Of a stretch of DNA of 64,000 nt, positions 7,085 to 16,743 are shown piece after piece; within the stretch, counting starts at the first letter, position 1; each line of letters begins with the position of its first letter. Under the pieces are notes generated by a model. That model had not been told where the DNA came from. It searched no databases and was given only the letters and a program-made list of their open reading frames with translations. A program made the position numbers and the translations under genes. Origin of the DNA: an uncultured Clostridia bacterium (GTDB taxonomy: Bacteria > Bacillota > Clostridia > TANB77 > CAG-508); contig CAKOXV010000005.1 in NCBI GenBank assembly GCA_934130355.1, forward strand, positions 31,499-95,498, read 5' to 3'.

Positions 7085-9337
7085 TTGAAAAAAAAATTAG
7101 AATACATTGGATTAAATTTAGAAGAAATACCAGAAACTCTAAAATTAGTTGAAAACTTACATTTTCAACCAAATGCAGGAGCAGATGAAAAAAAATATAA
7201 ACAATACAGATTTGTATCTCCAAAAGAAATTGAAATTTTATTATCACCAACAAATAGATTAGAAAATTTAAAAGAAAAATACGAAAAAGCGGAGCCTTTG
7301 GCAAATTATTTAGAAGCCAAAGATAAAGAAGATGATGAAAAATATCAAACATTTTTAAGAATGTTAAAAGAAGTAAAAATAGAAGATATAGAAAAAATAG
7401 AACAAGAACAACAAGCAATAAGCAAAAGAATACCATTTAAGATAAGATATAATGGTAACTATTTGTGGCAAATATATTATGCAGAAGATACAGGCAAATA
7501 CTTTATGATAGTTCCAACAGAAGACAAAGACTACTCAACATTTTTCTATGTACTAAAAAAACAAGTAGAAAAGAAAAAAGCAGGAAAAATATTTGTCCCA
7601 ATATGTAATGTAGATTATGGCAAAGAACTTCTAAACAAAACAGAAATACAAAGTCTAGAAAACTATTTATGGACATTCACAAAAGATTGGCCATCAATAT
7701 ATGAAGTATATGATAAAAATGACAAAATAAGTCTACAAATAATTGGAGAAACCGAAGTATTGGGGAAAATAAAAACACAATATAAAGTAAAACTTTCAAA
7801 TAAAATTGAAGCAACAAAATTTTTCAAACTAGCAAAAGCACTATTCATATTACAAACAGAATTACAACATCATTATAAATTTAACACACAAATAAATAAA
7901 GAAGGAAGTTTAGAATTTTATTATAATAATGATTTGATACAATATGATGATTTAAGTGATTGGGTAAATGAGCAATATAAAAAATTATTAGAATTAGAAA
8001 AGCAAACTCAAGAAGAAAATATAGAAGCACAGAAAAAGTTAGCTAAGCTAAAAGTACAGTCACAAGAATTAGAAGCAGAATATTTAAGCAAAGAAAAACA
8101 AATTTCAACATATTTAGAATGTAAAAAAACATTTTTCGGAAAAGTAAAATACTTTTTCAAATATAGTGGAAAAAAGGCAAAAAGCAAGCCAGAAAAAATT
8201 GAAAATGCAAAAAAAGTTGAAAATACTGAAAATGAAAAAATAGATGAAACATTAAAAAAACAATACACATTAGATGAATTACTACAAAAAGGAAAAGAAC
8301 TACAAGAAAAAGAAACAAAATTAAAAAATAATCAAATGGACATTAATGCAATAAAACTTAGAAATGTAAATTTAGTTAAAAAAATTGAAAATGCCACATC
8401 TTATATAAACGAAATTGATAGTCACAAAAAAAGTATATTTGATTTTTGGAAATATAGCAATAAAGATGAAGTGCAATCATTAACAGAAGCAACAGAAGAA
8501 AAAGCATTAATAAAGCCACATGCAAAGATTTTTAATTTTGATGAAGACTTCGAAGAATTTGGAACAACAATAGATAAAATTCAAAGAAAAATATTAAACA
8601 AAAATGAACTAGACAGTATTTATTTAACAACAACAAATCAAATTGAAATAATCAATAAAATTAAAACAGGAAAAATCACTGGAGAAGAGATTGAAGAATA
8701 CTTAAAACAAATAAAAGAAGAATTACAAAAAGATAAAAACATAACTGAAGAAGAAGCAATAGACATATTTGGTGGATTATCAGAAGACACAAGAAAAATG
8801 ACTAAATTAGCAAACCAAACACATAGAGAGCAACCAAAAAATAAATATTCAATATTAAGAATATCAAAAGACTTAAAACCTGTTGAATATAAAGCAGAAT
8901 TAGAAAATCAAATAGAAACAATAGAAAATGCAATTGAGAAAAATGCATTAACACAAGAACTAATAGGATATAAATGGACTTCAGAAGAAGAAAACATTGA
9001 TACAAATGAATTTAATATATTCAATTTGAATGCAGAAAATGAAATTGAAAAAGCTATAAAACAAACAGAAATAGGAAAAATCAATTTATTTAAAATCAAT
9101 TTTGAAAAAGGAATAAAAGCAATTGCTTTTTCAAATTGTGTATATTATGATAATCAAAATAGGACATTACCAGAAGGAATGGCTTTAGATACAAGAATAT
9201 TAGCAAAAATAGCAGACACAGAAATAACACTACAAGATAAACAAGTGATTAGAATCGGAATATTAGAAGATGAAAAAGACGATACATCTAGACTAATAGT
9301 AAAAACAATAAATATTTTAGAATACACTGTAAAATAA
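7085..9337 (+). CDS. Large coiled-coil hypothetical protein, 750 aa
   Basis: Not recognised. The TTG at 7085 is chosen as start because GAGGAG lies 8 bp upstream; the open frame extends 18 bp further to another TTG. The N-terminal ~280 residues look globular and mixed alpha/beta. They are followed by a long Lys/Glu-rich region predicted to be coiled coil (about 300-430) with a short basic aromatic stretch, KKTFFGKVKYFFKYSGKK. A C-terminal globular part follows, with a compact ending region around FNLNAENEIEKA. There are no membrane helices or signal peptide. It ends 30 bp before era, so is possibly cotranscribed. Function unknown. Confidence 0.7.
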   Translation: MKKKLEYIGLNLEEIPETLKLVENLHFQPNAGADEKKYKQYRFVSPKEIEILLSPTNRLENLKEKYEKAEPLANYLEAKDKEDDEKYQTFLRMLKEVKIEDIEKIEQEQQAISKRIPFKIRYNGNYLWQIYYAEDTGKYFMIVPTEDKDYSTFFYVLKKQVEKKKAGKIFVPICNVDYGKELLNKTEIQSLENYLWTFTKDWPSIYEVYDKNDKISLQIIGETEVLGKIKTQYKVKLSNKIEATKFFKLAKALFILQTELQHHYKFNTQINKEGSLEFYYNNDLIQYDDLSDWVNEQYKKLLELEKQTQEENIEAQKKLAKLKVQSQELEAEYLSKEKQISTYLECKKTFFGKVKYFFKYSGKKAKSKPEKIENAKKVENTENEKIDETLKKQYTLDELLQKGKELQEKETKLKNNQMDINAIKLRNVNLVKKIENATSYINEIDSHKKSIFDFWKYSNKDEVQSLTEATEEKALIKPHAKIFNFDEDFEEFGTTIDKIQRKILNKNELDSIYLTTTNQIEIINKIKTGKITGEEIEEYLKQIKEELQKDKNITEEEAIDIFGGLSEDTRKMTKLANQTHREQPKNKYSILRISKDLKPVEYKAELENQIETIENAIEKNALTQELIGYKWTSEEENIDTNEFNIFNLNAENEIEKAIKQTEIGKINLFKINFEKGIKAIAFSNCVYYDNQNRTLPEGMALDTRILAKIADTEITLQDKQVIRIGILEDEKDDTSRLIVKTINILEYTVK

Positions 9338-9367
9338 GAGTGCTATGCAAGAAAGTAGAGGAATAAG

Positions 9368-10270
9368 ATGGCAGAATTTAAATCAGGTTTTGTTGCAATA
9401 TTAGGAAGAACAAATGTAGGAAAATCAACATTGATAAATCTACTAGTAGGAGAAAAAATAGCAGCAACAGCAAACAAAGTTCAAACAACGAGAACAGCAA
9501 TTAGAGGAATTGCAAACAGGGAAAATTCACAAATAATTTTCATAGATACACCTGGAATACACAAACCAAAAACAAAATTAAATGAAACAATGATAGAGAC
9601 TTCTTTTGGAGTTATAAATGATATTGATTTAATATTGTTTGTTATAGAAGCTACAAGCGAAGAAATTGGCAGAGGAGATATGAAAATCCTTGAAAAAATT
9701 AAAGAATCTAACAAAAAAGCTATACTAATTATAAATAAAATCGATTTAGTAAAAAGAGAAAAACTTTTACAATTAATAGACTTATACCAGAAAGAATATA
9801 ACTTTGAAGCAGTTATACCAATATCTTCTTTGAAAGAAAAATATAGAACTGTAATATTAGATGAAATCGAAAAGCACCTAAAACCAGGTCCTGCATATTA
9901 TAGTGTAGAAGAGTATACAGACCAGACTTTAAGACAACTTGCAGAAGAGACAATAAGAGAAAAAGCACTTATGTTTTTACAAGATGAGGTTCCACATGGG
10001 ATATTTGTTGAAGTTGAAAAAATGAAATTTAGAAAAAATCAAAAAGGTGAAGGATTATATGATATAGAAGCAACAATATATTGTCTACGAAATTCACATA
10101 AAGGAATAATAATAGGAAAAGATGGAAACATGCTAAAACGAATAGGGCAAGCTGCAAGAATTGACATGGAAAATGACTTTGGAACAAAAGTAAATTTAAA
10201 AACATGGGTAAAAGTCAAAGAAGACTGGCAAGATGATGACTCAATAGTGAAGAAATTTAAATTACAATAA
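9368..10270 (+). CDS. era: GTPase Era
   Basis: Essential GTPase that binds 16S rRNA near its 3' end and promotes 30S assembly. It has 300 residues, the normal length. G-motifs are clear: GRTNVGKST (P-loop), DTPG (G3) and NKID (G4). The C-terminal KH domain has GIIIGKDGNMLKRIG. The start follows AGAGGAATAAG. The order era - yqzL - recO downstream is the classic Firmicute arrangement. Confidence 0.97.
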   Translation: MAEFKSGFVAILGRTNVGKSTLINLLVGEKIAATANKVQTTRTAIRGIANRENSQIIFIDTPGIHKPKTKLNETMIETSFGVINDIDLILFVIEATSEEIGRGDMKILEKIKESNKKAILIINKIDLVKREKLLQLIDLYQKEYNFEAVIPISSLKEKYRTVILDEIEKHLKPGPAYYSVEEYTDQTLRQLAEETIREKALMFLQDEVPHGIFVEVEKMKFRKNQKGEGLYDIEATIYCLRNSHKGIIIGKDGNMLKRIGQAARIDMENDFGTKVNLKTWVKVKEDWQDDDSIVKKFKLQ

Positions 10271-10280
10271 ATTTTCGTAA

Positions 10281-10395
10281 AATGTTTCAATTAATTTTAA
10301 ATATAACTATTTCACTTAGGCAAAACATATTCTGGGTCTTCGCATAGAAGGTTGCCTTTAGTTCAATAGTTATATTTAAAAATTAATGAAATTCA
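10281..10395. repeat. Palindromic intergenic element, copy A (inner-core type)
   Basis: Imperfect ~115-bp palindrome between era and the YqzL gene. The left arm, AATTAATTTTAAATATAACTATT (10289-10311), pairs with the right arm at 10364-10387. The centre carries a GC-richer core, GGCAAAACATA..CTGGGTC..CATAG..GGTTGCC (10319-10355), in + orientation. The same core recurs inside elements B (36.5 kb, opposite orientation) and C (47.1 kb). Copy A has only the inner module and none of the outer arms of B and C. Mobile MITE-like origin is inferred; no transposase is in the window. Confidence 0.75.
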
Positions 10396-10448
10396 AATGA
10401 ATAAATTGTAATTAAAATGCGAAAGATACAATTGAAGGAAGTGAGCTT

Positions 10449-10616
10449 ATGATTAAAAAAATTGCATGGAATACATTTAAAAATACAGGAGATGTAAACA
10501 CATATTTAGAATTAAAACAAATTCAGAATATAGAACAGCAAATACACACACCAATTGAACAACATAAGGGGGAACAAAATGGGAACAATAAAAATGAGTG
10601 GTATAATAATATCTGA
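10449..10616 (+). CDS. yqzL: Small YqzL-like protein, 55 aa
   Basis: Short gene between era and recO, starting MIKKIAWNTFKNTGDVNTYL. The KxxxWNTFxxTGDVxxYL pattern and the position match the YqzL family of Bacilli and Clostridia, whose function is unknown. Ribosome binding site GGAAGTGAG precedes the ATG. The protein is longer than the ~45-residue typical form. Its last 38 bases overlap the start of recO in another frame, and the recO ribosome binding site lies inside it, which suggests translational coupling. Confidence 0.72.
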   Translation: MIKKIAWNTFKNTGDVNTYLELKQIQNIEQQIHTPIEQHKGEQNGNNKNEWYNNI

Positions 10617-11286
10617 AAATAATTTAGGTGATTATGATAAAATGCTAACAATGTTGACGCCAGGACTAGGAAAAATATCGTGTGTAGCAAAAGGAGCAAG
10701 GAGACAAAAAAGTGCCTTGCTCGCAAGCACACAATTTTTATGTTTTGGAGAATACATGCTTTATAAAGGAGCAAATACATATAATATTAACTCAGCTGAA
10801 ACAATAGAAGTTTTTTATAATTTAAGAACAGATTTGGACAAGCTAAATTATGCAGTTGAAATTACAAAGATTATAAGAGATGTTACAGAAGAAAATCAAA
10901 ATTGTTATAAAATATTACAATTATTTTTAAACACATTATATATATTATCAGAAACAGATAAAAATCCAGAACTAATTGTTAGTACATTTAAACTAAAACT
11001 ATTATGTTTTTTAGGATTTACACCACAAATAACAAATTGTACAAACTGTAAACAAACTGAAAATTTACAATATTTCAGCTTAAAAAATAATGGTTTTAAA
11101 TGTGAGGCATGTAGTAGGCAAGATAAAGGATGCTTGCAAATGAGCGAAAGTACAGCAAATGCAATTAAATATATAATAATGGCACCGCCTAAAAAATTAT
11201 ATTCATTTAATTTAAAAGATGATGCACTGAATGAATTAAAACTTATAACAAAATTGTATTTTAATGAGAAATTAGAATCTTGCTGA
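10579..11286 (+). CDS. recO: DNA repair protein RecO
   Basis: Loads RecA on SSB-coated single-stranded DNA together with RecR in the RecFOR pathway. The 235-residue protein has an N-terminal OB fold (SGIIISENNLGDYDKMLTMLTPGLGKISCVAKGARR pattern, residues ~5-40) and a zinc-binding CxxC...CxxC pair (CTNC and CEAC, about residues 155-180). The ATG at 10579 follows AAGGGGGAA and is preferred over the upstream TTG at 10555. It overlaps the small YqzL-like gene. Confidence 0.93.
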   Translation: MGTIKMSGIIISENNLGDYDKMLTMLTPGLGKISCVAKGARRQKSALLASTQFLCFGEYMLYKGANTYNINSAETIEVFYNLRTDLDKLNYAVEITKIIRDVTEENQNCYKILQLFLNTLYILSETDKNPELIVSTFKLKLLCFLGFTPQITNCTNCKQTENLQYFSLKNNGFKCEACSRQDKGCLQMSESTANAIKYIIMAPPKKLYSFNLKDDALNELKLITKLYFNEKLESC

Positions 11287-11301
11287 AATCAATACGTTGT
11301 T

Positions 11302-11335
11302 AAAGAGCTATGGAAACATAGCTCTTATTTGTTTC
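11302..11335 (+). terminator. Terminator after recO
   Basis: Perfect AAGAGCTATG-GAAA-CATAGCTCTT hairpin with a GNRA-type tetraloop, followed by ATTTGTTT. Confidence 0.85.
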
Positions 11336-11400
11336 AATACAAGTTTTCCAAAAAAAGTGTAAGAAAATTTACTAAAACTAATGAAATAATAGAAAAACAA

Positions 11401-11409
11401 TGATATAAT
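11401..11409 (+). promoter_or_regulatory. Extended -10 promoter upstream of the glycan cluster
   Basis: TGATATAAT (TGnTATAAT extended -10) lies 41 bp before the first glycosyltransferase and after the recO terminator. No convincing -35 was seen. It is a plausible start point for transcription of the 11.4-20.4 kb gene run. Confidence 0.55.
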
Positions 11410-11449
11410 GTGACCGCGAGATATAAATTAAAAGAAAAGGAAGAATATT

Positions 11450-12463
11450 ATGGAAGAATTAGTGGACATACTAGTAGCAACATATAATACACAAGAAAAA
11501 TACTTAAGAAAACAAATAGAAACAATATTAAAGCAAACATATCAAAACATTCAAGTATATATAAGTGATGACAAATCTAGTGACGAAAATGTAGTAAAAA
11601 TATTAGAAGAATATGCCCAAAAAGACAAAAGAATAAAATTGTTTATTCAACCAGAAAATTTGGGATATAATAAAAATTTCGAATTTTTATTAAAACAATC
11701 AACAGCAGATTATATAATGTTTTCAGACCATGATGATTCATGGCATTTAGATAAAGTAGAAAAAAGCTTAAAAAAAATAAAAGAAGAAAATGTTGACATG
11801 GTATATTGCAATTGTAGACAAATAGACGGAAATGGTGTAGTTTTAAAAGAAAACTATTTCAAATATAAAAATGTACCATTAATTAAAAATAAAAATAAAT
11901 TAGCGATATCAAGATGTGCAGGATTAGGATGTTCACAAATAATAACCAAAGATGTAAAAGACAAAATGCTTCCATTTAAAGAAGAAGTAATTGCACATGA
12001 TTGGTTAGCAGCATTTATTGCAAATGAAGGAAAAGGAATAAGATATATAAAAGAACCATTATTTGATTATAGATTACACAACACAAATGTATTTGGAGGA
12101 AGAAATCTACAACAAAATATAGGAAAATGGAAAAAAGAAAATGGAAAAGGCTATAAATCATTTACAAACTACAGAAAAGATGTTATAAAAAGAGCATACT
12201 CTGGCGGAATAGAAATGTGCAAAAAATATGTAACAGATGAAAAAGACAAAAAATTTATAGAAAAAGCAGAAAAATATTATCAGAAAATATCAGGAAACAA
12301 AATTCTTTACTTTAATATTGGAACATATTTTAAGATATTAGACGGAAAAAATCAAGCCCAAAAAGAATTAAGAGAAATTGTTTTATTTCATTTTCCACTA
12401 TTAGCTTATATCAAATTTGCTATGACAAGAGTGCCAAAGGAAAAAGCAGAGAAAGGAAAATAA
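11450..12463 (+). CDS. Glycosyltransferase family 2, 337 aa
   Basis: Cytoplasmic GT-A enzyme that adds a sugar from a nucleotide-sugar donor to a growing surface glycan. The N-terminus VDILVATYNTQEKYLRKQI, the nucleotide-binding ISDDKSSD and the metal-binding SDHDDSW (a DxD variant) at about residues 90-97 define the GT2 fold. C-terminal HDWLAAF and YRLHNTN resemble rhamnosyltransferases of the RfbF type. It is the first gene of the cluster and ends 1 bp before the ABC permease. It is paralogous to the frameshifted GT2 at 13.3-14.3 kb. Substrate unknown. Confidence 0.88.
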   Translation: MEELVDILVATYNTQEKYLRKQIETILKQTYQNIQVYISDDKSSDENVVKILEEYAQKDKRIKLFIQPENLGYNKNFEFLLKQSTADYIMFSDHDDSWHLDKVEKSLKKIKEENVDMVYCNCRQIDGNGVVLKENYFKYKNVPLIKNKNKLAISRCAGLGCSQIITKDVKDKMLPFKEEVIAHDWLAAFIANEGKGIRYIKEPLFDYRLHNTNVFGGRNLQQNIGKWKKENGKGYKSFTNYRKDVIKRAYSGGIEMCKKYVTDEKDKKFIEKAEKYYQKISGNKILYFNIGTYFKILDGKNQAQKELREIVLFHFPLLAYIKFAMTRVPKEKAEKGK

Positions 12464-12464
12464 G

Positions 12465-13256
12465 ATGGAATTCATAAAATCAGTAATTAAAAATAAAAAA
12501 TTAATATGGCAATTAGGAAAAAATGATTTCAAAAACAGATTTGCCAGCACAAGTTTAGGAACACTATGGGGATTTTTACAACCATTTATATTTATGCTAA
12601 CTTATGTAATAGTATTTCAATACATATTAAAAACAGGAAAAACAGAAAATGTACCTTATGTAGTATGGTTTTTACCAGCAATGTCTGTATGGATGGGTGC
12701 AAATGATATGATATTATCAGCAAGTAATTCAATAAGAAGCTATAGCTACTTAGTTAAAAAGATTGTATTTCCAGTAGATGTCATACCAATAATATCAATA
12801 ATGGCAAGTAGTTTTGTATCATTATTTTTAATAACAATATCAATTATAGTTAGTGCTGTATATGGATATATAGTAAATATATTTATGCTAATATATATAT
12901 TATTTTGCATGTATTGTTTTGTAATAGCATTTACAAGATTTACATCAGCAGTAGTAACAGTTGTTCCAGACTTTGGACAAGGATTAAATATAATAATGCA
13001 ATTAATATTTTGGTTCACACCAATAATTTGGAATATGAACATGCTAGATGGAAGACCTAAATTACAAATGCTAATGCAATTTAATCCATTCACATATTTA
13101 GTAACAGGAATGAGACAAGCATTTATAGAAGGAAATATTGTAACAGAAAGCCATGGAATGTATACAATAGTATTCTGGGTAATTACAGCTGTAATTTTCT
13201 TATGGGGTAATTATGTATTTAAGAAAAACAAAAAGGATTTTGCAGACGTATTATAA
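12465..13256 (+). CDS. Polysaccharide ABC exporter permease (TagG/Wzm type)
   Basis: ABC-2 family membrane subunit that exports lipid-linked polysaccharide or teichoic acid. The 263 residues contain about six membrane helices. The N-terminal amphipathic start WQLGKNDFKNRFASTSLGTLWGF and NPFTYLVTGMR before the last helices are typical of TagG/Wzm. It sits immediately after a GT2 gene and is separated from its ATPase partner (14269) by the frameshifted GT2. Together they imply ABC-dependent export of the glycan built by this cluster. Confidence 0.92.
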   Translation: MEFIKSVIKNKKLIWQLGKNDFKNRFASTSLGTLWGFLQPFIFMLTYVIVFQYILKTGKTENVPYVVWFLPAMSVWMGANDMILSASNSIRSYSYLVKKIVFPVDVIPIISIMASSFVSLFLITISIIVSAVYGYIVNIFMLIYILFCMYCFVIAFTRFTSAVVTVVPDFGQGLNIIMQLIFWFTPIIWNMNMLDGRPKLQMLMQFNPFTYLVTGMRQAFIEGNIVTESHGMYTIVFWVITAVIFLWGNYVFKKNKKDFADVL

Positions 13257-13275
13257 AAAAAGGAAGAGGAATAAT

Positions 13276-14263
13276 ATGGATGAACAAATAGATGTACTAT
13301 TAGCAACTTATAATGGAGAAAAATATCTAAGAGAGCAAATAGATAGTATACTTAATCAAACATACCAAAATATAAGATTAATAATATCAGATGACTGTTC
13401 AAAAGATTCAACAGTGCAAATAATAAAAGAATATCAAAAAAAAGATAATAGAATAATTTTATATGAACATCCAAAAAACTTAGGATATATAAAAAACTTT
13501 GAGTTTTTAGTAACAAAAGTAGAAAATGAATTGTATATGTTATCAGACCAAGATGATGTATGGAAAAAAGACAAAATAGAAAAAACATTTAAGAAATTAA
13601 AAGAAGAAGATGCAGATTTAGTATTTACAGATGTAGAAATAGTAGACTCAAATTTAAAACAAATATATCCATCATTTAATAAATACATGAAATTAGAAAG
13701 AAAAATAAAAAAGACCACAGGTGTTGAAAGGCAATATCTATATAATTGTGTTACAGGATGTACTTTGATGTCAAAAAAGAAATTTATAGATAAAATTGTA
13801 CCATTCCCAACGACATCAAAATATGTGGTACATGATTTATGGATTCGGAATAATAGTTGCAATGTATGGTAAAATGGTATATTTAGATGAAACAACAATA
13901 TATTATAGACAACATGGAAATAATCAAATTGGAACTGAAAAATTATCACACAAATTTACTAAATTTGAAGATGTAAGAGAATTATTTATAAACGTTAAAT
14001 TAGGCATATTTGGAACATATGTACAGAATAATGATAGATTTACAGAAGAGCTTAGAGCCAAAAATGAAAGAGCATTAAAATATTATACAGATATAAAAGA
14101 CAAAAAATATATAAATTTTAAAGGATGGGGAGTGTTTCATGAACTATACAAACATGAAACAATATATTATTACATACTAAGCTTTATAATAATGAATATT
14201 CCAATTTTAGGAAAAGGATTATTTAAAATAAGAAACTTAATTAAAAAAATGAGAAAGGCCTGA
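13276..14263 (+). pseudogene. GT2 glycosyltransferase split by a +1 frameshift
   Basis: The ATG at 13276 (ribosome binding site GGAAGAGGA) opens a GT2 frame with IDVLLATYNGEKYLREQI, ISDDCSKDS and SDQDDVW. The frame stops at 13872, but homology with the GT2 at 11450 continues in the next frame to 14263. Joining ...HDLWI with GIIVAMYGK... requires removing one base near 13846. The joined product would be about 328 aa, close to its paralogue (337 aa). The site is not a homopolymer, so phase variation by slippage is unlikely. It is either a recent pseudogene or a sequence error; the downstream part still looks fully coding. Confidence 0.8.
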
Positions 14264-14268
14264 AATTT

Positions 14269-15471
14269 ATGGAGAACGATATTGTAATAGAAATAAAAAA
14301 TGTAACAAAAGAATACAAGATATTTGACAGAAAAAAAGATAGGTTATTAGAAGCGGTTTTGCCTAAATATGAAAAACATAGAGTATTCAAAGCAGTAGAC
14401 AATTTAAATTTGACTATAAAAAAAGGAGAAATCCTAGGAATACTTGGAAAAAATGGAGCAGGGAAATCAACATTATTAAAAATGGTAACAGGAGTTGTTT
14501 CACCAACAAGAGGAGAAATAAAAGTAAATGGAAAAATAAGTTCATTACTAGAATTAGGAGCAGCTTTTAATACAGAATTAACAGGATATGAAAACATATA
14601 TCAACATGGACAAGTTATGGGATTAACACAAGAGCAGATAAAGGAAAAAGAACAAGATATAATAGACTTTGCAGATATTGGTGACCATTTATATCAACCA
14701 GTAAAAACATATTCATCAGGAATGTTCGCAAGATTAGCATTTGCCTGTGCAATAAATGTTGAACCAGAAGTTCTAATTGTTGATGAAGTATTATCAGTTG
14801 GAGATATGGCATTTCAAGAAAAATCAATAACAAGAATGAAAGAAATTAGAGAAAAAGGAACAACAATTTTATTTGTATCACACTCACTACAAGCAATAAA
14901 GAACTTTTGTAATAGAGCAATATGGATGCAAAATGGAAAAATAATAATGGATGGTCCAACAACAGAAGTTACAGAAAAATATAAAGAAAGTATGATTGAC
15001 AAACCAAGAGAAAAAGTAGTAGAAGAAAAGATAAATAAAATAAAAAGTGAAGAACATAAAAAGGAAAAAACAATAAAAATCCAAAAGGTAGAATGTGACA
15101 AAAAAGAGTATAATCTATATGAAGATATAAACATAACAGTTGAATTGAAAAATGTTAAAGGAATAGACAAATATGGTGCAGGGCTATTAATATTAAATTC
15201 AAAAAGTGAATTAGTTACAGCATTAAATACAGTAAGAATGGAGAAATATTTAAACAAAGATGTAACAAAAGTAAAATTTAAAATCAAAAGAAACTGTTTA
15301 AATGAAGACAAATATTATGTTACGGTATCAATTTGTGATGAAAAAATAATGTTTAGCTATGACAAGGCAGAATATGCAACAAGCTTTAATGTAAAGGTAC
15401 CCAAAAATAGTTTTGGAGTACCATTATCAGAAGGAATATATGCAGCAGATTATGAAGTAATAGAAGAATAG
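14269..15471 (+). CDS. Polysaccharide ABC exporter ATPase (TagH/Wzt type)
   Basis: ATP-binding partner of the permease at 12465. Walker A GKNGAGKST (about residues 63-71), signature YSSGM, Walker B VLIVDE and the H-loop VSHS are intact. Residues ~1-230 form the ATPase. The remaining ~170 residues resemble the beta-sandwich glycan-binding domain of Wzt, which in some systems recognises the modified end of the exported chain; a Lys/Glu-rich linker (about 235-265) separates the two parts. The long C-terminal domain suggests substrate recognition rather than a minimal TagH. Confidence 0.93.
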   Translation: MENDIVIEIKNVTKEYKIFDRKKDRLLEAVLPKYEKHRVFKAVDNLNLTIKKGEILGILGKNGAGKSTLLKMVTGVVSPTRGEIKVNGKISSLLELGAAFNTELTGYENIYQHGQVMGLTQEQIKEKEQDIIDFADIGDHLYQPVKTYSSGMFARLAFACAINVEPEVLIVDEVLSVGDMAFQEKSITRMKEIREKGTTILFVSHSLQAIKNFCNRAIWMQNGKIIMDGPTTEVTEKYKESMIDKPREKVVEEKINKIKSEEHKKEKTIKIQKVECDKKEYNLYEDINITVELKNVKGIDKYGAGLLILNSKSELVTALNTVRMEKYLNKDVTKVKFKIKRNCLNEDKYYVTVSICDEKIMFSYDKAEYATSFNVKVPKNSFGVPLSEGIYAADYEVIEE

Positions 15472-15479
15472 GGGGAAAT

Positions 15480-16733
15480 ATGCAAAAAAGTGTTTTAATA
15501 ACGAACTATGAAATTGCAACATATTCAGGATCAGAAATAAATGCAGCAACAATAGCAAAAAGAATGAAAGAATTAGGGTATAAAGTGTACATAGTTGCAT
15601 TAGACTTTTCTTCACCACTTTATGATGACGTAAAAGATAGTTTTGATGAATGTATAAATTTAATGAAAAATGATTTTGATTTTTCAAATATAGAATTTGA
15701 TTATATTTGGGCACATCATTTTTCTATATTAGACTGGTTGATTTTTGAAAAAGGGGTAAAAGCAAAAAAAATCATATATAGCAGTTTATCAGGAAAGGAA
15801 TATTTAGAAGCACCACCAATTTATGCAAATGAATTAAATGTGGTATTAGCAAATTCACCAGAAACGCAAGCACAACTATTAGCAGAAGGCGTAGAAAATT
15901 CACAACTTTTTGAAAATTATTCTTTTTTAGAGTACTTTAACAGAGATATTAAAATAACTCAATTAAAAAATATAGCAATAGTTTCTAATCATGTTCCTCA
16001 AGAATTAAATGAAGCTGTTCCAATGCTAAGAGAAAGAGGATATAATGTAGAAATATATGGAATAGAAGGAAAACAAGAGTTAATAACAGATAAAGTTCTA
16101 GAAAAATATGATGCAATAATCACAATAGGAAAAACAGTGCAATATTCAATGTCACTAAAAATACCAGTATACATATATGATAGATTTGGTGGACCAGGAT
16201 ATTTAAGAATAAATAATATAGAAAAAAATAGAGCACATAATTTTTCAGGAAGAGGATATGACAAAAAAACAAAAGAAGAGCTTTGTGAAGATATAATTAA
16301 TGGTTTTGAAGATGTGTTGACAGAATTAGAAGAAATCAAACAATATGCATTTGAAAACTTTTGCTTTGAAAAAAACATAGACAAGCTTATACAACAATTA
16401 GAAGAAAAGCCAATAGTAAATTTACAAGAGATAAGAAACAAAAATCAAAAATATGCAAGAAATTTAATGGCAAGTAAGAACTTAGTCATATATGTACAAA
16501 GGAAAATGGAGAGAATCAAAGAAAAAGAAAAAGATCAAGTTGCTTATGAATATTTAGAAGTTCAAAAAAGAAAATTAAGCGAAAAAGACGAGATAATTGA
16601 AGGCTATAAAAAAAGAATGGAAGAATTAGCAGAAAATAATACTGAAAAAGAAAAGGAACTAAAAAATATTAAAAATTCAAAAACGTGGAAATTCATAGGA
16701 AAAGTTAGAAGAATAATAAGCAAAATAAGATAG
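15480..16733 (+). CDS. Glycosyltransferase-like protein with C-terminal coiled coil, 417 aa
   Basis: The N-terminus SVLITNYEIATYSGSEINAATIAKRMKELG resembles the donor-independent N-lobe of GT-B (GT4-like) transferases, but the usual E(x7)E motif is not obvious. A Rossmann-like second half contains NIAIVSNHVPQEL and AIITIGKTVQYSM. After about residue 325 a charged coiled coil runs to a terminal NSKTWKFIGKVRRI, an ending seen in many rhamnan or O-antigen glycosyltransferases. It starts 8 bp after the ATPase gene. Role in the glycan pathway is inferred from context; the precise activity is unknown. Confidence 0.65.
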   Translation: MQKSVLITNYEIATYSGSEINAATIAKRMKELGYKVYIVALDFSSPLYDDVKDSFDECINLMKNDFDFSNIEFDYIWAHHFSILDWLIFEKGVKAKKIIYSSLSGKEYLEAPPIYANELNVVLANSPETQAQLLAEGVENSQLFENYSFLEYFNRDIKITQLKNIAIVSNHVPQELNEAVPMLRERGYNVEIYGIEGKQELITDKVLEKYDAIITIGKTVQYSMSLKIPVYIYDRFGGPGYLRINNIEKNRAHNFSGRGYDKKTKEELCEDIINGFEDVLTELEEIKQYAFENFCFEKNIDKLIQQLEEKPIVNLQEIRNKNQKYARNLMASKNLVIYVQRKMERIKEKEKDQVAYEYLEVQKRKLSEKDEIIEGYKKRMEELAENNTEKEKELKNIKNSKTWKFIGKVRRIISKIR

Positions 16734-16743
16734 GAGAATGAAA

